From NCBI RefSeq assembly GCF_037126465.1, contig NC_088203.1, positions 78,898,168 through 78,962,167 on the forward strand: 64,000 bases of DNA, in the 5' to 3' direction. The translations under genes were made by a program, and so were the position numbers. Each line of letters opens with the position of its first letter. Within the stretch, counting starts at the first letter, position 1. The notes beneath the pieces were generated by a model that saw only the letters and a list, made by a program, of their open reading frames with translations, ran no database searches and was not told where the DNA came from. This DNA is from Ornithodoros turicata. Lineage: Eukaryota; Arthropoda; Arachnida; Ixodida; Argasidae. Positions 24,674 to 36,571 of this stretch are shown here, one piece after another.

Positions 24674-24721
24674 GTATTCTCTCTTGTGTGTCCAACAGTG
24701 GCGAGCCGAATAATACGCTAG

Positions 24722-25000
24722 CCACATGGCAAACTTACTGCATTAAACGGAATGGCATTTCTTCACCTCTTATCCAACCACCATCTCGAATGACATCGTT
24801 CTCTCCCCTGATTTGCTGGGGGGGGGGGGGCGTACGCCTTTTTTGTGACAATTATTTAGAATACACATAATTGTAACACAAAAGGCGTACGCCACCTATT
24901 TTCAACACATCAGGGGAGAGAACGATGTCAGAAGGGATGGTGGTTGGTTAGGAGGTGAAGTAAATGCCATTCTGTTTAATGCATTAATTTTGCAGTGTGA
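24722..25000. mobile_element. M2 MITE (M1-like core, different ends)
   Basis: The ends are CCACATGGCAAACTTACTGC on the left and the complement of CACTGCAAAATTAATGCAT on the right. The interior is M1-like: CCAACCACCATCTCGAATGA, CGTTCTCTCCCCTGATTTG, GGCGTACGCC in both arms and a short centre. One arm has a 13-G run (24818-24830). The second copy of this form is at 37481-37725. The flanking duplication is unclear; CTAG one base away on each side is possible. Confidence 0.75.
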
Positions 25001-25224
25001 CTAGGGTGTAAGATACCCCCCTCTGTTTTTAGTGTGTATAAAATATTTATTCGTGTAAAAAAAGCGCGAACACTAAATAGAAAAACATAAATAAACAGGA
25101 ATATAAACACTGCTTATTACAAGAAACAGAAAAGAAAAGTGCGATAAGTTATTGTAAATTTTCTTATTATTATCCGGTATTTACATAGCTACTCACTGAG
25201 AATCCAAGATTGACCTTAGGCTTA

Positions 25225-27610
25225 CATTTATTTATTTATTTGAAATACTTCTGGCGTTTGACTCGCCATGGAAGGAGGGACATACATAGTGCGCTTATTC
25301 CACTACCAATATAACGGCAACAACAATGATAATAATAATAAAATTAAAAAAAATAATAAAAAAACGAAAACGCTATGCCAGCAAATATGAAGCTGTACTC
25401 AATTAGCTATACATATGCATATATACACACATACATACACATATATAAAGGAAACACAGTTATGAGTCACGATAAAGTTCAGTAATACAGGAGACAAAAG
25501 AAGGGAGGGTGTCGCAATCAATGGCCGTCTGGTGTAACTTATTCCATTCTTCAATGGTTTTAGGGAAAAAGGAGTACCGTAAGCAGTTTGTTTTGAAGCG
25601 ATATTGCATTAAATGTTTGGTGTGCTTTCTGCGACGACTACCAGTGTCGGAAAGTTTCAAGTACTTGGTCTTGGGAATGCAAGTTTCGCCGTTAAGTATA
25701 TACCAAAGAAGTTTTTAGGCACATAATTTTGTTTCTGACATGAAGATTCAGAAGCCCTGCCGACTGGAGCATTTGGGTTGGTGAGTCAAAACGGGAAAAT
25801 TTGTTGTACACGAAACGAATGGCTCGTCTTTGAATCATTTCAAGCTCTTTTATTCTCGTTGTAGCTTCCGGAAACCAAACGAGAGACCCATAATCAATTA
25901 CCGAACGTACTAAGGTTTCATAAGCAATTAGCTTCACGTGTTTATCGACATCGCAAAGACTCCTCCTCAACATACACAGTTTTCTACTGGCCCTGCTGAT
26001 AATATCGTTCATATGTTGATCCCACTTCAAATCCTCGCTAAATGTAAGACCTAGGTATTTACTGAAGTAAAGGGAACGTAAGTAAACGGAGTAAAGGAAG
26101 AACATTTTTCTTTTTAGTTGTTATTTTCATGTGCACACTTTTTTGCATATTAATAGACATCTGCCAAGAGTCGCACCAACTTTTGACGGAGTCAAGGCAT
26201 GTTTGCAAACATTCCTGGTCTTAGCGTGACCCTACTTCCCTGTACAACACGCAGTCATCAGCAAACAATTTGATACTAGAGATAACTGCATTTGGCATAT
26301 CATTTATATAGAGTAGGAAGAACAAAGGGCCAAGCACTGATCCTTGTGGAACTCCAAAGCTTACATTCGAAATACGTGAGTTTATGCCATCAAGGTGCGC
26401 AAACTGTTGCCTTTCACTAAGGTAGGATTCGAGACAAGACAGAAGTTTGTCATTATTAAAAATTGAACGAAGTTTTAAGAGTAGCTTTGAGTGAGACACC
26501 CTTTCAAAAGCTTTTTCAAGATCTAGAAAAATCCATGCCTCTTTGCCAGCATTAATGGATACGGCAAGATCATGTACAAACTCAATAAGTTTGTATGTGG
26601 TAGAGGAACGCTTTCGAAAGCCGTACTGGAGCCCACTTATCACAGAATGTTCTTCAAGGAAACTAGGCAGGTGACAGTAAACTATGTGCTCGAAAATCTT
26701 AGAACAACTTGAGAGCAATGAAATAGGTCGATAATCTTTGACGGATGACGCCTGGGTTTTTTTTCGGAATTGGAATAACTTTCGCAATTTTCCAAGCACG
26801 AGGAATCCGCCCTGATTAGTATACTTTCTGATATATCAACTGTAAGTAAAGTGAAATCCACCTTGCGTAGCGCCTCAAGAAACCGTTTGGAATCCCATCA
26901 GGTGCTTCACTGTTTTTTACGTTTATGCTAAGTAAAAGAGATAAAATGCCAGGAGAGCTGAATACCACATCGGGGATTGGAGGAATTACCTTGCCAACAC
27001 TATAAGGTAGGCTCGTACGCTCATCAACAGAGTAAACCAAGACGAAATGATCATTAAACGAATCTGCAGTGTGACTCGCACTCGAGGGCATTAAATCAGT
27101 CCCTCGCCTATTAGGATTAATATGCCGCCAGAACTTTTGTGGAGAACTAACCATGAAGTCACGCAGGGTGTTACTATAGAATGTGTGTTTAATATTGCGT
27201 ATAGCGTCACGAAGCTTTCTCCTCAGTTCTCATACACCTTCGGTATCAGAGCGACCCCTTTTAGTTAACCTATTTATGCGGCGCTTAATGTGGATAACTT
27301 CACGCGTAATCCATGGCCTCCTTCTTCCTGCTCGTTTCTTCCACAAAGGAACATGGGATCGCAAACAGGACATTACAATGTCAATGAACATCGACCAAAC
27401 CCCATCGCTGTCAACCTCGGGTACCATTGCGGAAAACCTATCAAATTCTAAGGCGAGGTGATCAATGATCGCATCACGATCAATGCTCGCGATGTCATCG
27501 GCTCTTTCAAAATCATAAAAAGATACATATTTGTTTGAATCCTTTCTAGATGGTGACAGACAGCAATTAAACATACATAGGACAACGTGAGGCACAGTGA
27601 GGCATGGCAC
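25225..27610 (-). pseudogene. CR1-like non-LTR retrotransposon ORF2, decayed
   Basis: Reading on the minus strand from 27610: a linker (FYDFERADDIASID, SHVPLWKKRAGRRRPWITRE), pre-polymerase (KFWRHINPNRRG, DSFNDHF, INVKNSEAPDGIP) and reverse transcriptase (SKIFEHIVYCHLPSFLE, LQYGFRKRSST, FLDLEKAFERVSH, FGVPQGSVLGPLFFLLYIND). The FADD catalytic motif is intact near 26245-26260. The thumb (LGLTFSEDLKWDQHM, IQRRAIRFVYNKF) and end (NCLRYSFFPKTIEEWN) follow in other frames. The endonuclease is missing, so the copy is 5'-truncated near 27.6 kb. The 3' end is a TTTATTTATTTATTT microsatellite (plus strand) near 25225-25240. Frameshifts separate at least four pieces. Confidence 0.85.
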
Positions 27611-27927
27611 AGAGTGTTACATTGCCTATATCCGCCTCATTCGGGAACCTTGGAAAAGCGAAACTGTAACTGTGTCCGTCAAACAGTGCGACATCGTCAT
27701 CAATTCATGCAAATCGGCAAGCAATCGCTAGGCAAGTCGTATTGGCGGACGTATTTCGGCAAAGAAAAATGTGATGATTTTTTTTTTTTTTTTTTGTGGT
27801 ATACAACAACAGTGACTTGAATCCTACGCGTTATGGCAATCACTCAGAATTAGAGTCTAAAAATGGCATGCTTTTTTGCTCGCGCTCAGCCACGTCTCTG
27901 CTGATGCGCGCATCTCAGTAGCTGTGT

Positions 27928-28085
27928 AATGGTGCACGCTTTCAGACATATGTCGGCACAGTTCCCTTGGAAGTCGGCCCAGGACGCACATTCCCCCAAG
28001 GTGTCAGCCGTTACGTTGCCCACTTCTGTGAGGCCGGCAACGGCGCACCCTTTCACCACCACCACCACCACCACCTCCACAGGCA
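27928..28085 (+). repeat. SINE, type-2 tail
   Basis: Core GCTTTCAGACATATGTCGGC, then AAGTCGGCCCAGGACGCA, is followed by the type-2 tail (CCGTTACGTTGCCCACTTCT, GAGGCCGGCAACGGCG) and a (CCA)n end. The tail resembles the 3' end of the LINEs at 43.9 and 54.2 kb. The tRNA head is absent, so it is 5'-truncated. Confidence 0.75.
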
Positions 28086-28089
28086 CACT

Positions 28090-29270
28090 GATGCAGTGTA
28101 TCTACTCCATGATAGTGAATGGTTCGGCTTCTACATAAAGCCGGGTTTCTGACATGAGAGAATGCCGCGAGGGAATACGAAGTAAGTTTTCTAAGGCAGA
28201 GCAAGAAAAGACCGAATTCGTTTGTCGATCGCGACGTTCCTGATATGGTACTGCTAAATGGGAGCGATGTTGTTGACGGCTTGCCTATCCTGCGGCGCGC
28301 TGCCGTCAGCAGACGCCTCGAACTCTGCTACATGTTCCAAGTTGACGTTGCATCCATTAATTCGTTGTAGGCTCTCGGTATCATACTCCCCCACTTGTTG
28401 TAACGCTATGTCCGAGCCTCGGCACACAGTTAGAGTTAGTTGTCTATATTTTCGCTATTTGTCGGAGTATCTCCTAAAAAATAACGTGTTTTTTGTACGA
28501 CCAGTATGACACAAGATTTGTTCTAGCCAGTGGAGTTCAAAATGCACAGAAAGCACACACACACAAAAAAACCGAGTCAAGTCAATCCCGTGGTGCGTAA
28601 TTGTCGCTGTCCACAGTTCACAGTTTTTATAACAATGTTTCAATGACATATGCGCATTCCCAACTCTTCCTTTCTGCAGTTAGGTTTACTGCGCTTGGTT
28701 TACCGTTACCTCTCTTTGGTTAGCACTTCGAAAGCTTTTCCAGCTTGTAAGTGTGAAAAGAAAGCATAAAGAAGGAACACGACTCCTCACTTCGAACCGT
28801 CCTTTTTCTTCATCTTCCTCTTATTGTCATTCTTGTGTTCTTGTGCTCGTCTTTGAAGTTGACCAGTCGGTGATTTCTTGTATCCTGAGCCCCGTCGTTG
28901 TCGCTTACCTTTCTAGGCTGGCAACTGTGTATGTATTTTTCTCTCCTTTCCCTTCATTGGTCCTCTTCAGTCGAATCCTCCAATTACTTGCCACCCCGCT
29001 GACAGGAGAAGACAGGGCGAACCTTTTCTTTCATACGTGCGTGCTTCAGAATTGAAGGTTCGCGAAAAAGAAGCACAAGAGAGAGAGAGAGAAAGAGGAA
29101 ACTGGAAAGGGAAGCGTCATCAAGAAAGTCGATGGCAGACGAGTGTCGAATTGACGGTGGCGACGTGTAGCGGACAGGTGTCTTCTGACTGATTAACTTC
29201 GACTTTTGCTTTTGGGTTGGACACAGATGTGGAAAAGGGAAGATTCCTGCCGGAGGCGGGGCCGCTCCGA
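28090..29270. other. no gene recognised; short (GA)n
   Basis: No supported gene is present. A short GA-rich tract lies near 29078-29096. Confidence 0.4.
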
Positions 29271-29276
29271 GCTTCG

Positions 29277-29315
29277 CAAGAGCGTGCTATGTGGTGAAGT
29301 TCATTTTTAAGAGTG
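29277..29315. repeat. M1 right-end fragment
   Basis: AGAGCGTGCTATGTGGTGAA, then GTTCATTTTTAAGAGTG, followed by TA (29316-29317). Only the last ~39 bp of M1 remain. Confidence 0.75.
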
Positions 29316-29349
29316 TAGGAGTGACTGATAAAATGGCATAGATGTAGAC

Positions 29350-29834
29350 CACGACCTACACTATACTAGAGACCAAGTCATATGGCAATCCTCTATGGGA
29401 GAGCAGGGTCTTGGAATAGTTAGGCTAGTGGCCGCTGCAAGCGGCACATAGCATTATACGCTGTGCAAGTGCGTCTCTGCGCATGAGAGGAGGCAGTGAG
29501 AGGGAAGAGGGAGGGCGCCGCCTTAGCCAATGGGGCTTCCCGAGTGGAGTAACCGGGAGAGGAGATATGCGCAGAACGCTCGGTTACTTGCAGGGCGTAT
29601 TAGGGAGAGGAAATAATACACAGCCTGTTGTTTTGCACGCACTACTCTCTTCCGTATCTCTTCGCCGTCATGAACACAGCCCACCATACATTGCCGCGGT
29701 TTCGGTAGGTCACGTGATGACGAATAGTGCTAGCTAGTCCCAAATCACATAGCGAAGCGGCGACTGCCAGAACTACTACCCTGGTGCCAGGAGCCTTGCG
29801 CATGTCCAGGTCTCTAGTATAGTACTGGGTCGTG
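29350..29834. mobile_element. M4 element, 485-bp copy
   Basis: The ends CACGACCTACACTATACTAG and the complement of its partner (CACGACCCAGTACTATACTA) are flanked by 8-bp near-repeats ATGTAGAC and ATGCAGAG (6 of 8 match). The interior matches the copy at 46662-47039 in reverse orientation (TAGTGGCCGCTGCAAGCG, CCGCGGTTTCG, CCACCATACATTGC). No coding is present. The 8-bp duplication fits hAT-like transposition. Confidence 0.75.
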
Positions 29835-29940
29835 ATGCAGAGAAGCCGGTAGACGAAATGCAATGAAGATGAAGCCTGAGCTTGGCCGTACGCGGGGGGC
29901 TTGGTGTTTGTCTTGTGTCCCTCCGTGTTCGCCCTATATA

Positions 29941-30819
29941 CAGGGTGTCCCAGAAAACGTGTCATTGAATTATAATAAAAAAAAACTACGCCACCTAGAA
30001 TCACGCGGTCAACAGCATTTGTTCTTATTAGGTTGCCACCTCCTAATGTGAATGTCATGTACTCCAAGTTTAATTATGTAAATATTTGCGAACTGAACTC
30101 GGAAACTTGCCAAGTAAAGGTCACTTTTTTACCCCACCAATATGAAGAGCGTGCCGAATTCACTCAAATTCATGAAAATTCACAGTGATATTCACGAGCT
30201 ATCCCATCGGACAAAATAGCCGAATATCATGCTTTTCGAAGCACCGGACCATAACGCGCGATGACTTTTTGAGCGCAATCGCTCTCAGTGCGACGAAAGG
30301 AGGTTCCGAAGCCAGCCCACTGAGTGATAGTAGAAAAAGTAACAGTTCCTAAAATTGGGAGACGGAAAGCATTATCCAAGCGAAAGTCGGACGTGATAAG
30401 CCATGCCTGTTTTATCTCTTTCTGCGACGTCAGGGAGGGCTGGGTTTCCAACCTCCTTTCGTCGGACTGACAAAGATTGCGCTGAAAAATTCATCGTGCG
30501 CTATTCTGTGCGACCTCCGTAGTGCATGATGTTCGGCTATTTTTTCCGATGGGATAGCTCCTGAATATCCCTGTCAATTAGCATTAATTTGACAAAATAG
30601 CGTCACGCTCTTCACATTGGTGGGGTAAAAAAGTGACCTTTACTACGCAAATTTCCGACTTAAGCTCGCAAAAATTTACATAATTAAACTTACGTTACAC
30701 GACATTCACACGAGGAGGTGGCAAAAACCCAATAAGAACAAATGCCATTGACCGCATGACTCTAGGTGGTGTAGTTTTTTTTTGTTATAATTCAATGACA
30801 CGTTTTCTGGGGCACCCTG
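29941..30819. mobile_element. fold-back DNA element, copy A
   Basis: An 879-bp imperfect palindrome starting CAGGGTGTCCCAGAAAACGT and ending with its complement, flanked by TA (29939-29940 and 30820-30821). The two halves are alignable throughout, for example ACTACGCCACCTAGA with its complement and the AAAGGTCACTTTTTTACCCC block. A second copy lies at 35695-36571. The CAGGGTG ends and TA target suggest a Tc1/mariner-type mobiliser. No transposase is encoded. Confidence 0.85.
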
Positions 30820-30862
30820 TATACACTAGCGTATACGAAGAGGGGAGTCAAGTCCTGTAGAT

Positions 30863-31057
30863 CTGAATCTTAGTCATGGCTCGTTATATTCGCTTATGTA
30901 AATTTAATAGTTATATATCTATATTTATTTGTGCACAAGTCTTGAATCCGACTGAACCGACTGAAAGTGGGGATTCAAGACTTGTGCACAAATAAATATA
31001 GATATATAACTATTAAATTTACATAAGCGAATATAACGAGCCATGACTAAGATTCAG
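30863..31057. repeat. perfect 87-bp hairpin
   Basis: The arms at 30863-30949 and 30971-31057 are exact complements over 87 bases, with a 21-base loop containing a GACTGAACCGACTGAAAGTG repeat. The arms are AT-rich, with GTGCACAAG near the loop. No target duplication is seen. It lies between a fold-back element and the 2.6-kb inverted repeat. Confidence 0.95.
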
Positions 31058-31067
31058 GGTTAGGCCT

Positions 31068-33686
31068 CATATCCTCCAAATGCCAATTTCCACCGACGTC
31101 CCAAATCAACCAAAAGCTCATTTCATCCGAAAAAATGTTCGGAGGTTCTGGGCTTTCGGTTGATCTGGGCACGCGGGTGGCAGTGACCCATATCCCCCAA
31201 AAGCTCTTTTCATCCGAGCGCCCAGAAACACCGAAAGCGGGATACTTGAAAGGACACGATTCCTCTGTTTGTCAGGGAGAGGAGGAAGGCTGAGCGGTTT
31301 TTGAGTGTGCGGGAATCCAATCCTGCAACTGAGTCAGAAGTGAAGTTTGAAAGGTATTATTAATGTCGATCGCGTTCAAGAAATGATCCGATCCGAACAA
31401 AGAGATATTTTCCATGTGAGTGAACGGGCTCCAGGCACTGTGTAGGTCATCATAGTGGAAAGCAAATAGCAACAAAACGCCCACTTCGCAGGTCTCGAAG
31501 AAGCTTACAAAAAGGACCTCCTCCTTCACTTTTCTTTTATGCGTTCTGTTAATACAGTTCAGACGTTCAGAAAACACGCTAGTAACCGGCTGAAACAACC
31601 CCTAGAAAAAGCTTGCAAACAGTATGAATGCATGAAACCAACATATCGTCTGAACTGTCGATCTCCTCTGAAGGCGCTTGAGGTTTGTGTGTTTTCCACC
31701 GTCCCGCTAAATGTTCCAGCCACAGAACATACCACTCCCACCATGCTCTTTATCCGTGAATCATGACGCGAACTTCCATGACCTACCGAAGATAGTGCTT
31801 CTCCCGTCAGCAACGTGCATACCAATAAAATTCATATTCGGCTCTCCGTTCAGATCACTTCTTGAACGCGATCTCATTTGTACACACCGAGTGTCGTGTC
31901 ATTTCTATCCAACTACGCTCAAGCCTCTTTAATATAGATCTCGTGCATCAGCTCTCATATTTATATTAATCATATATGTTACATCTCTAAGGAGAATTAT
32001 TAGTAACCAGGGGAACAAAGGAAGCCGTGCAAATCAACGGACCGCATACCTCACGCTACAAAACATTTCGAGCACCGGATGAGCAGCAGTCAGGAACCCA
32101 CGTGACCCTCTCTGGCGGGTTGACGAAAGTACAACTCGAAGCAGAGTTAACTGGAACGCCACTTCGAGCGCTGAATCGGGAAGAGAATCACCCAAGCGGC
32201 GCTTAGGAGAAGTACAGGGAAATAGTGTTTCCACTGTCCTACTTATAGCGAATTGGGGTGGTCATTTAATTACAACACTGCCTGGCGCTCGGAAATTGCT
32301 AGGTCGGCTCCGGAGCTGGATCATGTGACAGTTGCCACCCGAACATGAGTGCCAGGGATCTGGCGGTTTTAGGATCAGGATCAGGCTCGCCTCATCCCTT
32401 TTGAATCGGGGAAGAGTTCGTACACTTGGATCACGCTAGGGCCACCGCGGTCGCCGGTCTTCGGGTTCCGTCGTCTGCTAAATCACGTGAAGTTCGACGT
32501 GCAGTCCAATGAGAGCACTCGCCACCGTTGCAGTGCGGATTTGACGACACCGGTTATAGTTGGGCAACCCGCTGCTCCATCGTTTCGAGACCGGACGAAA
32601 AAAGTAAATTCCGGGCGCACGGAAAGTGCCACGCGAACATGCAAGATTGCTTGACTGCTCGGGATCTGGCAAAAAAAAAAAAAAAAAAAAAGAAGTTTCC
32701 ACCTGATGACCACCACTCGCCATGATGCTGCGAGGGTGTCCGCCTCGGCATGAGTTGTTGACTCGGCATTACTCTCAACGGTGGTTATCATCGCGATGTT
32801 TGTTTGGGTTTGAGACGTTTATGTAAAGGTGTATGCTGGCCGATATCACGCGGATACGGTGCTGTTATCTCATTGATACGCGCAAAGGTGGACAGCAACT
32901 CCAATAAATTTTCCACTGTACCCCGTGCATCCCCAAGCAGCAAAATGTACTGAAAGTCGAGTGCAATATGGGTGGACGGTATGTGTCTTATCAATGTTCC
33001 TTAGTTTCAAGAGTCTGTTCAAGGCCTTCCACCTACCCGTCCACCCCTATTGCACTCGACTTTCAGTACATTGTTCTGCTTGGGTCCTCATTTGTTTTAT
33101 CACAAATCTGAAAATGCCCCACTGAGCGAACGCGACCACTTTCGCGTGTATCAATGAGATAAAGGCAACGTATCCGTGCGATATCAGCCGGCATACACCT
33201 TCACATAATCGCCGCAAACACAAACAAACATCGCGACTATAACCACAGCTAAGGGCAATGCCGAGTCAATAGCTCATGGCAAGGCTTACACCTCCACAGC
33301 AACACAGCAACAGTGGACAGTCGGAACACTATTTGCCTTTATTTCTCGTAAGAGCCGCTAGGGTTGTTCTCTCCCCGAGTTTAGCTCCGCCAGTCGAAAT
33401 GGCGTTCCAGTTAATTCTGCCTCGAGGTGTACATCGGATTCCTGCATACTTGGGAACCGCTCACCCTTCCTCCTCTCCGTGTTAAACAGGTGAAGCGGGT
33501 CCTTTGAAGTATCCCGCTTTCGGTGGTTCTGGGCGCTTGGATGAAAAGATCATTTCGAGGATATGGGTCCCTGCCACCCGCATGCCCAGATCAACCGAAA
33601 GCCCAGAACCTCCGAATATTTTTCTGGAGGAAATGAGCTTTTGGTTGAATTGGGACGTCGGTGGAAATGGGCGTTTGGAGGATATG
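31068..33686. repeat. 2.6-kb interrupted inverted repeat (fold-back)
   Basis: The left end (CATATCCTCCAAATGCCAAT) and right end are complementary, and the arms can be followed inward to a centre at about 32971-33035. The right arm (33037-33686) is continuous, about 650 bp. The left arm is broken by two insertions, about 31320-32129 and 32240-32691, and resumes after each (CGAAGCAGAGTTAACTGG near 32136; GACTCGGCATT near 32760). Arms look roughly 85-90% alike by eye. It could be a long-terminal-repeat-inverted DNA transposon whose left arm was later hit. Frames in the first insertion have no known domain. Confidence 0.8.
32240..32691 (+). mobile_element. poly(A)-tailed retroposed insertion
   Basis: This DNA is missing from the matching position of the right arm of the 2.6-kb inverted repeat and ends in a run of about 20 A (32670-32689). 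GTTTCCAC near 32226-32233 and again just after the tail (about 32695-32702) is a possible 8-bp target duplication. The source sequence was not recognised. GGGATCTGGC occurs twice in it, suggesting an internal duplication. Confidence 0.55.
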
Positions 33687-34095
33687 ATCTGCTACCCTTT
33701 CGGTTATCGTCTGGTACTCCGTTAGATAATCCGTAACCTTCCCTTTTGTCCATTCTGGGCCACTCGTTTCCCATACTCCTGACCCCCCTTCCGCGAAACT
33801 GGGTTGGCGAGCCTTTTTGTTCACAATAACACATTTTACTGTTCTTAAACTGTTAGAGGTCACTTATCCGTCTGCCCAGCAATTCATTGTACACAGACAT
33901 ATGGCATCATATCTCCTTTCCACTTCCCTTTGTTTGTACAGCAGTGTGTTTAGTCGTGTATATGTCTATACTACATATACTTATGTGTGTCAGCACTTCA
34001 CTTTGTACCTCAGGAAGCGTGGACCTCCACGCGAAAGATTGTACAAATTCAACTTAAACTAAAAACTTCAGTGTCGGTTTCTCTATTTCCCTATA
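33687..34095. other. no gene recognised
   Basis: Nothing identified. Confidence 0.4.
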
Positions 34096-34097
34096 TA

Positions 34098-34335
34098 CAC
34101 TCTAAACACAGAGCTTCACCACATAGCATGCTCTTAGCTAATCACCATCCCGAATGACATCGTTCTGTCCCCTGATTGGTTAAAAACGGGAGACGTACGC
34201 CTATTTTGAAACACATGTGCAGTTAAAAAAAGGCGTACGCCCGGCGCTTTCCACAAATCGGGAGTGATAAAGGCGTCATTCTGTGCAATGGTTGGCCTTC
34301 ACCGTGCTATGTGGTGACTTTCTGTTTTTAGAGTG
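34098..34335. mobile_element. M1 MITE
   Basis: 238 bp, from CACTCTAAACACAGAGCTTC to TTTTTAGAGTG, with TA on the left (34096-34097) and TC on the right, so the right duplication is mutated. The arms carry GACGTACGCC and GGCGTACGCC. It is worn compared with other copies. Confidence 0.8.
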
Positions 34336-35339
34336 TCTTTTAGAGGGCTTCACATTCAATGCAAAGGGTGGGAGGAACGGGCTGCAAAAACGTATACAGT
34401 CAAACTCCTTTACAACGAAACTCAGGGGACAGCAAAAAAAAATTCGCAGTAAAGGTATTTTCGTTAAAAAGGTGATCGATATAAAGAAGTTTGATTGTAG
34501 TGCTAGTTGTTTCAACCAGGTGCTCTTCGTGTTTATTCCAAAAGACATCAATTGGACACTATAAACGCTTATTTTTAGATTTCCACCAAACATGCATCAT
34601 TAAAGCTGAAGTCCATAGCTAAACCGATGCTTCCTTAGCTCTTTTGGCATTCTGGCCAAGATATATGCAGCGCAAAGGTTAATGGGAGCATATTAATCAC
34701 TTCAAATAAAATAACGTATGAAGCGAGCGGCTCTAGAAAAACGTACACATAAAGAGGAAAAAAAAAAACAGAGAGAGAGAGAAACGGGCGAGAAGTTTGG
34801 AGCCGCAGCTCAAGTAACAAATCAAAAGGAAAAGTTAATCTTCACGACTTAGCAGATAAAGAAATTCGAGCTACGCGAGGGTCTCCAGTTCGTTTTGGGA
34901 TCCGGAGTTACTCTTGGTACGTTGCCCTTCTTATTTTGTACCGGCACTTGAATACAGTTACGCCTCACTCAAACTGTACGCCATGCTGCACCAGTAATTC
35001 GTCCATGGGTGGCACTATATTTCATTGCATTTCTATTTATTTCCTTTTGCGCTACAGAACAATTGGAGAAGGTACGCCAAAAAGCAGCAAACGCTGCTTG
35101 ACTAGGGCAGTACCCCATACGTTTGGCGTCCGCAGCAGCAAGGTAAAGAATTGCATTAAGTTTCAGTGCTGTACAATGGTAAAAAAAGAAGACCTGATGT
35201 TAACAGAGATATATACAGTGGTTACAACACGTTGTACAGTGGTATGCAACGCAACATATGACGGAAACACATTACAAAAATATCTTTCTAGAACTCAGTA
35301 CATATCGCTAAGGCTCCCGGGAGAAGCAGAGTAAATGTT
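34336..35339. other. no gene recognised
   Basis: A 132-codon plus-strand frame at 34936-35334 has no recognised domain and I treat it as chance. Confidence 0.4.
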
Positions 35340-35693
35340 AATATTCGCAAGCAAGAAACGGTTGAGAGCTTTCGCCATTCTGTAACTCAAAGGCTGTGTT
35401 CCATAATTCGTCCTATGAAACGGAACTTGCTATAAATTGCTCTGCCTGGTAGGTCGCACGGCTTATCTGTGTAAATTACACAATGATAACCATGTACTGT
35501 TATTTTCGCGAACAGATCTTAGATACGATCTAACTAACACGTAATCTGGTAAGGAATTTATTCCTTTGGTATGTAATTCTTTAAATATTGATGTAGTATG
35601 GGCAGAGAATGACCCTCCCTCTATGATCCTGACAGCTCTCTTCTGCAGAAGTAGTATTTTGCTAAGGTTATGTGAGCTGGTGGTACTGCATAT
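35340..35693 (-). pseudogene. LINE reverse transcriptase thumb fragment
   Basis: On the minus strand LSKILLLQKRAVRIIEGG, then SAHTTSIFKELHTK, is readable near 35560-35670. This is the LQK(R/K)A.RII block after the palm of CR1/Jockey-group LINEs. Later sequence drifts out of frame. The fragment stops exactly at the TA that flanks the fold-back element at 35695, so that element split or abuts it. Confidence 0.7.
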
Positions 35694-35694
35694 A

Positions 35695-36571
35695 CAGGGT
35701 GTCCCAGAAAACGTGTCATTGAATTATAATAAAAAAACTACGCCACCTAGAATCATGCGGTAAACGGCATTTGTTCTTATTAGGTTTTTTCCACCTTGTA
35801 AAGTTAATGTCATGTACCCCAAGTTTAATTATGCAAATATTTGCGAACTGAACTCAGAAATTTGCCAAGGGAATGTCACTTTTTTACCCCACCAATATGA
35901 AGAGCGTGCCAAATTCACTCAAATTCATGATAATTGACAGTGATATTCACGAGCTATCCCATCGGAAAAAATAGCCGAATATCATGCTTTTCGGAGCACC
36001 GGACCATAACGCGCGATGTCTTTCTGAGCGCAATCGCTCGCAGTCCGACGAAAGGAGGTTCCGAAGCCAGCCCACAGAGTGATAGTAGAAAAAGTAACAG
36101 TTCCTTAAATTGGGAGAGGGAACGCATTATCCTAGCGAAAGTCGGACGTGATAAGCCATGCCTGCGTTTTCTCTTTCTGCGATGCCGGGGTGGGCTGGGT
36201 TTCCAACCTCCTTTCGTCGGACTGACACAGATTGCGCTGAAAAATTCATCGTGCGCTATTCTGTGCGACCTCCGTAGAGCATGATGTTCGGCTATTTTTT
36301 CCGATGGGATAGCTCCTGAATATCCCTGTCAATTGTCATTAATTTGAGTAAACTAGACACGCTCTTCACATTTGTGGGGTAAAAAAGTGACCTTTACTAG
36401 GCAAATTTCCGACTTAAGCTCTCAAAAATTTACATAATTAATCTTACGTTACACGACATTCACATGAGGAGGTGGCAAAAACCCAGTAAGACCAAATGCC
36501 ATTGACCGCATGACTCTAGATGGTGTAGTTTTTTAATTATAATTCAATGACACGTTTTCTGGGACACCCTG
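35695..36571. mobile_element. fold-back DNA element, copy B
   Basis: 877 bp, the same family and orientation as 29941-30819, with ends CAGGGTGTCCCAGAAAACGT and complement and TA at 35693-35694 and 36572-36573. Differences from copy A are scattered substitutions and small indels. A 116-codon frame inside it is a by-product of the palindrome. Confidence 0.88.

Noticed and set aside
30863..31057. microRNA precursor
   Set aside because: The arms are 87 bp and perfectly paired; animal microRNA precursors are shorter and carry mismatches.
35934..36284. 116-codon gene
   Set aside because: It lies wholly inside a palindromic fold-back element and is a by-product of it.
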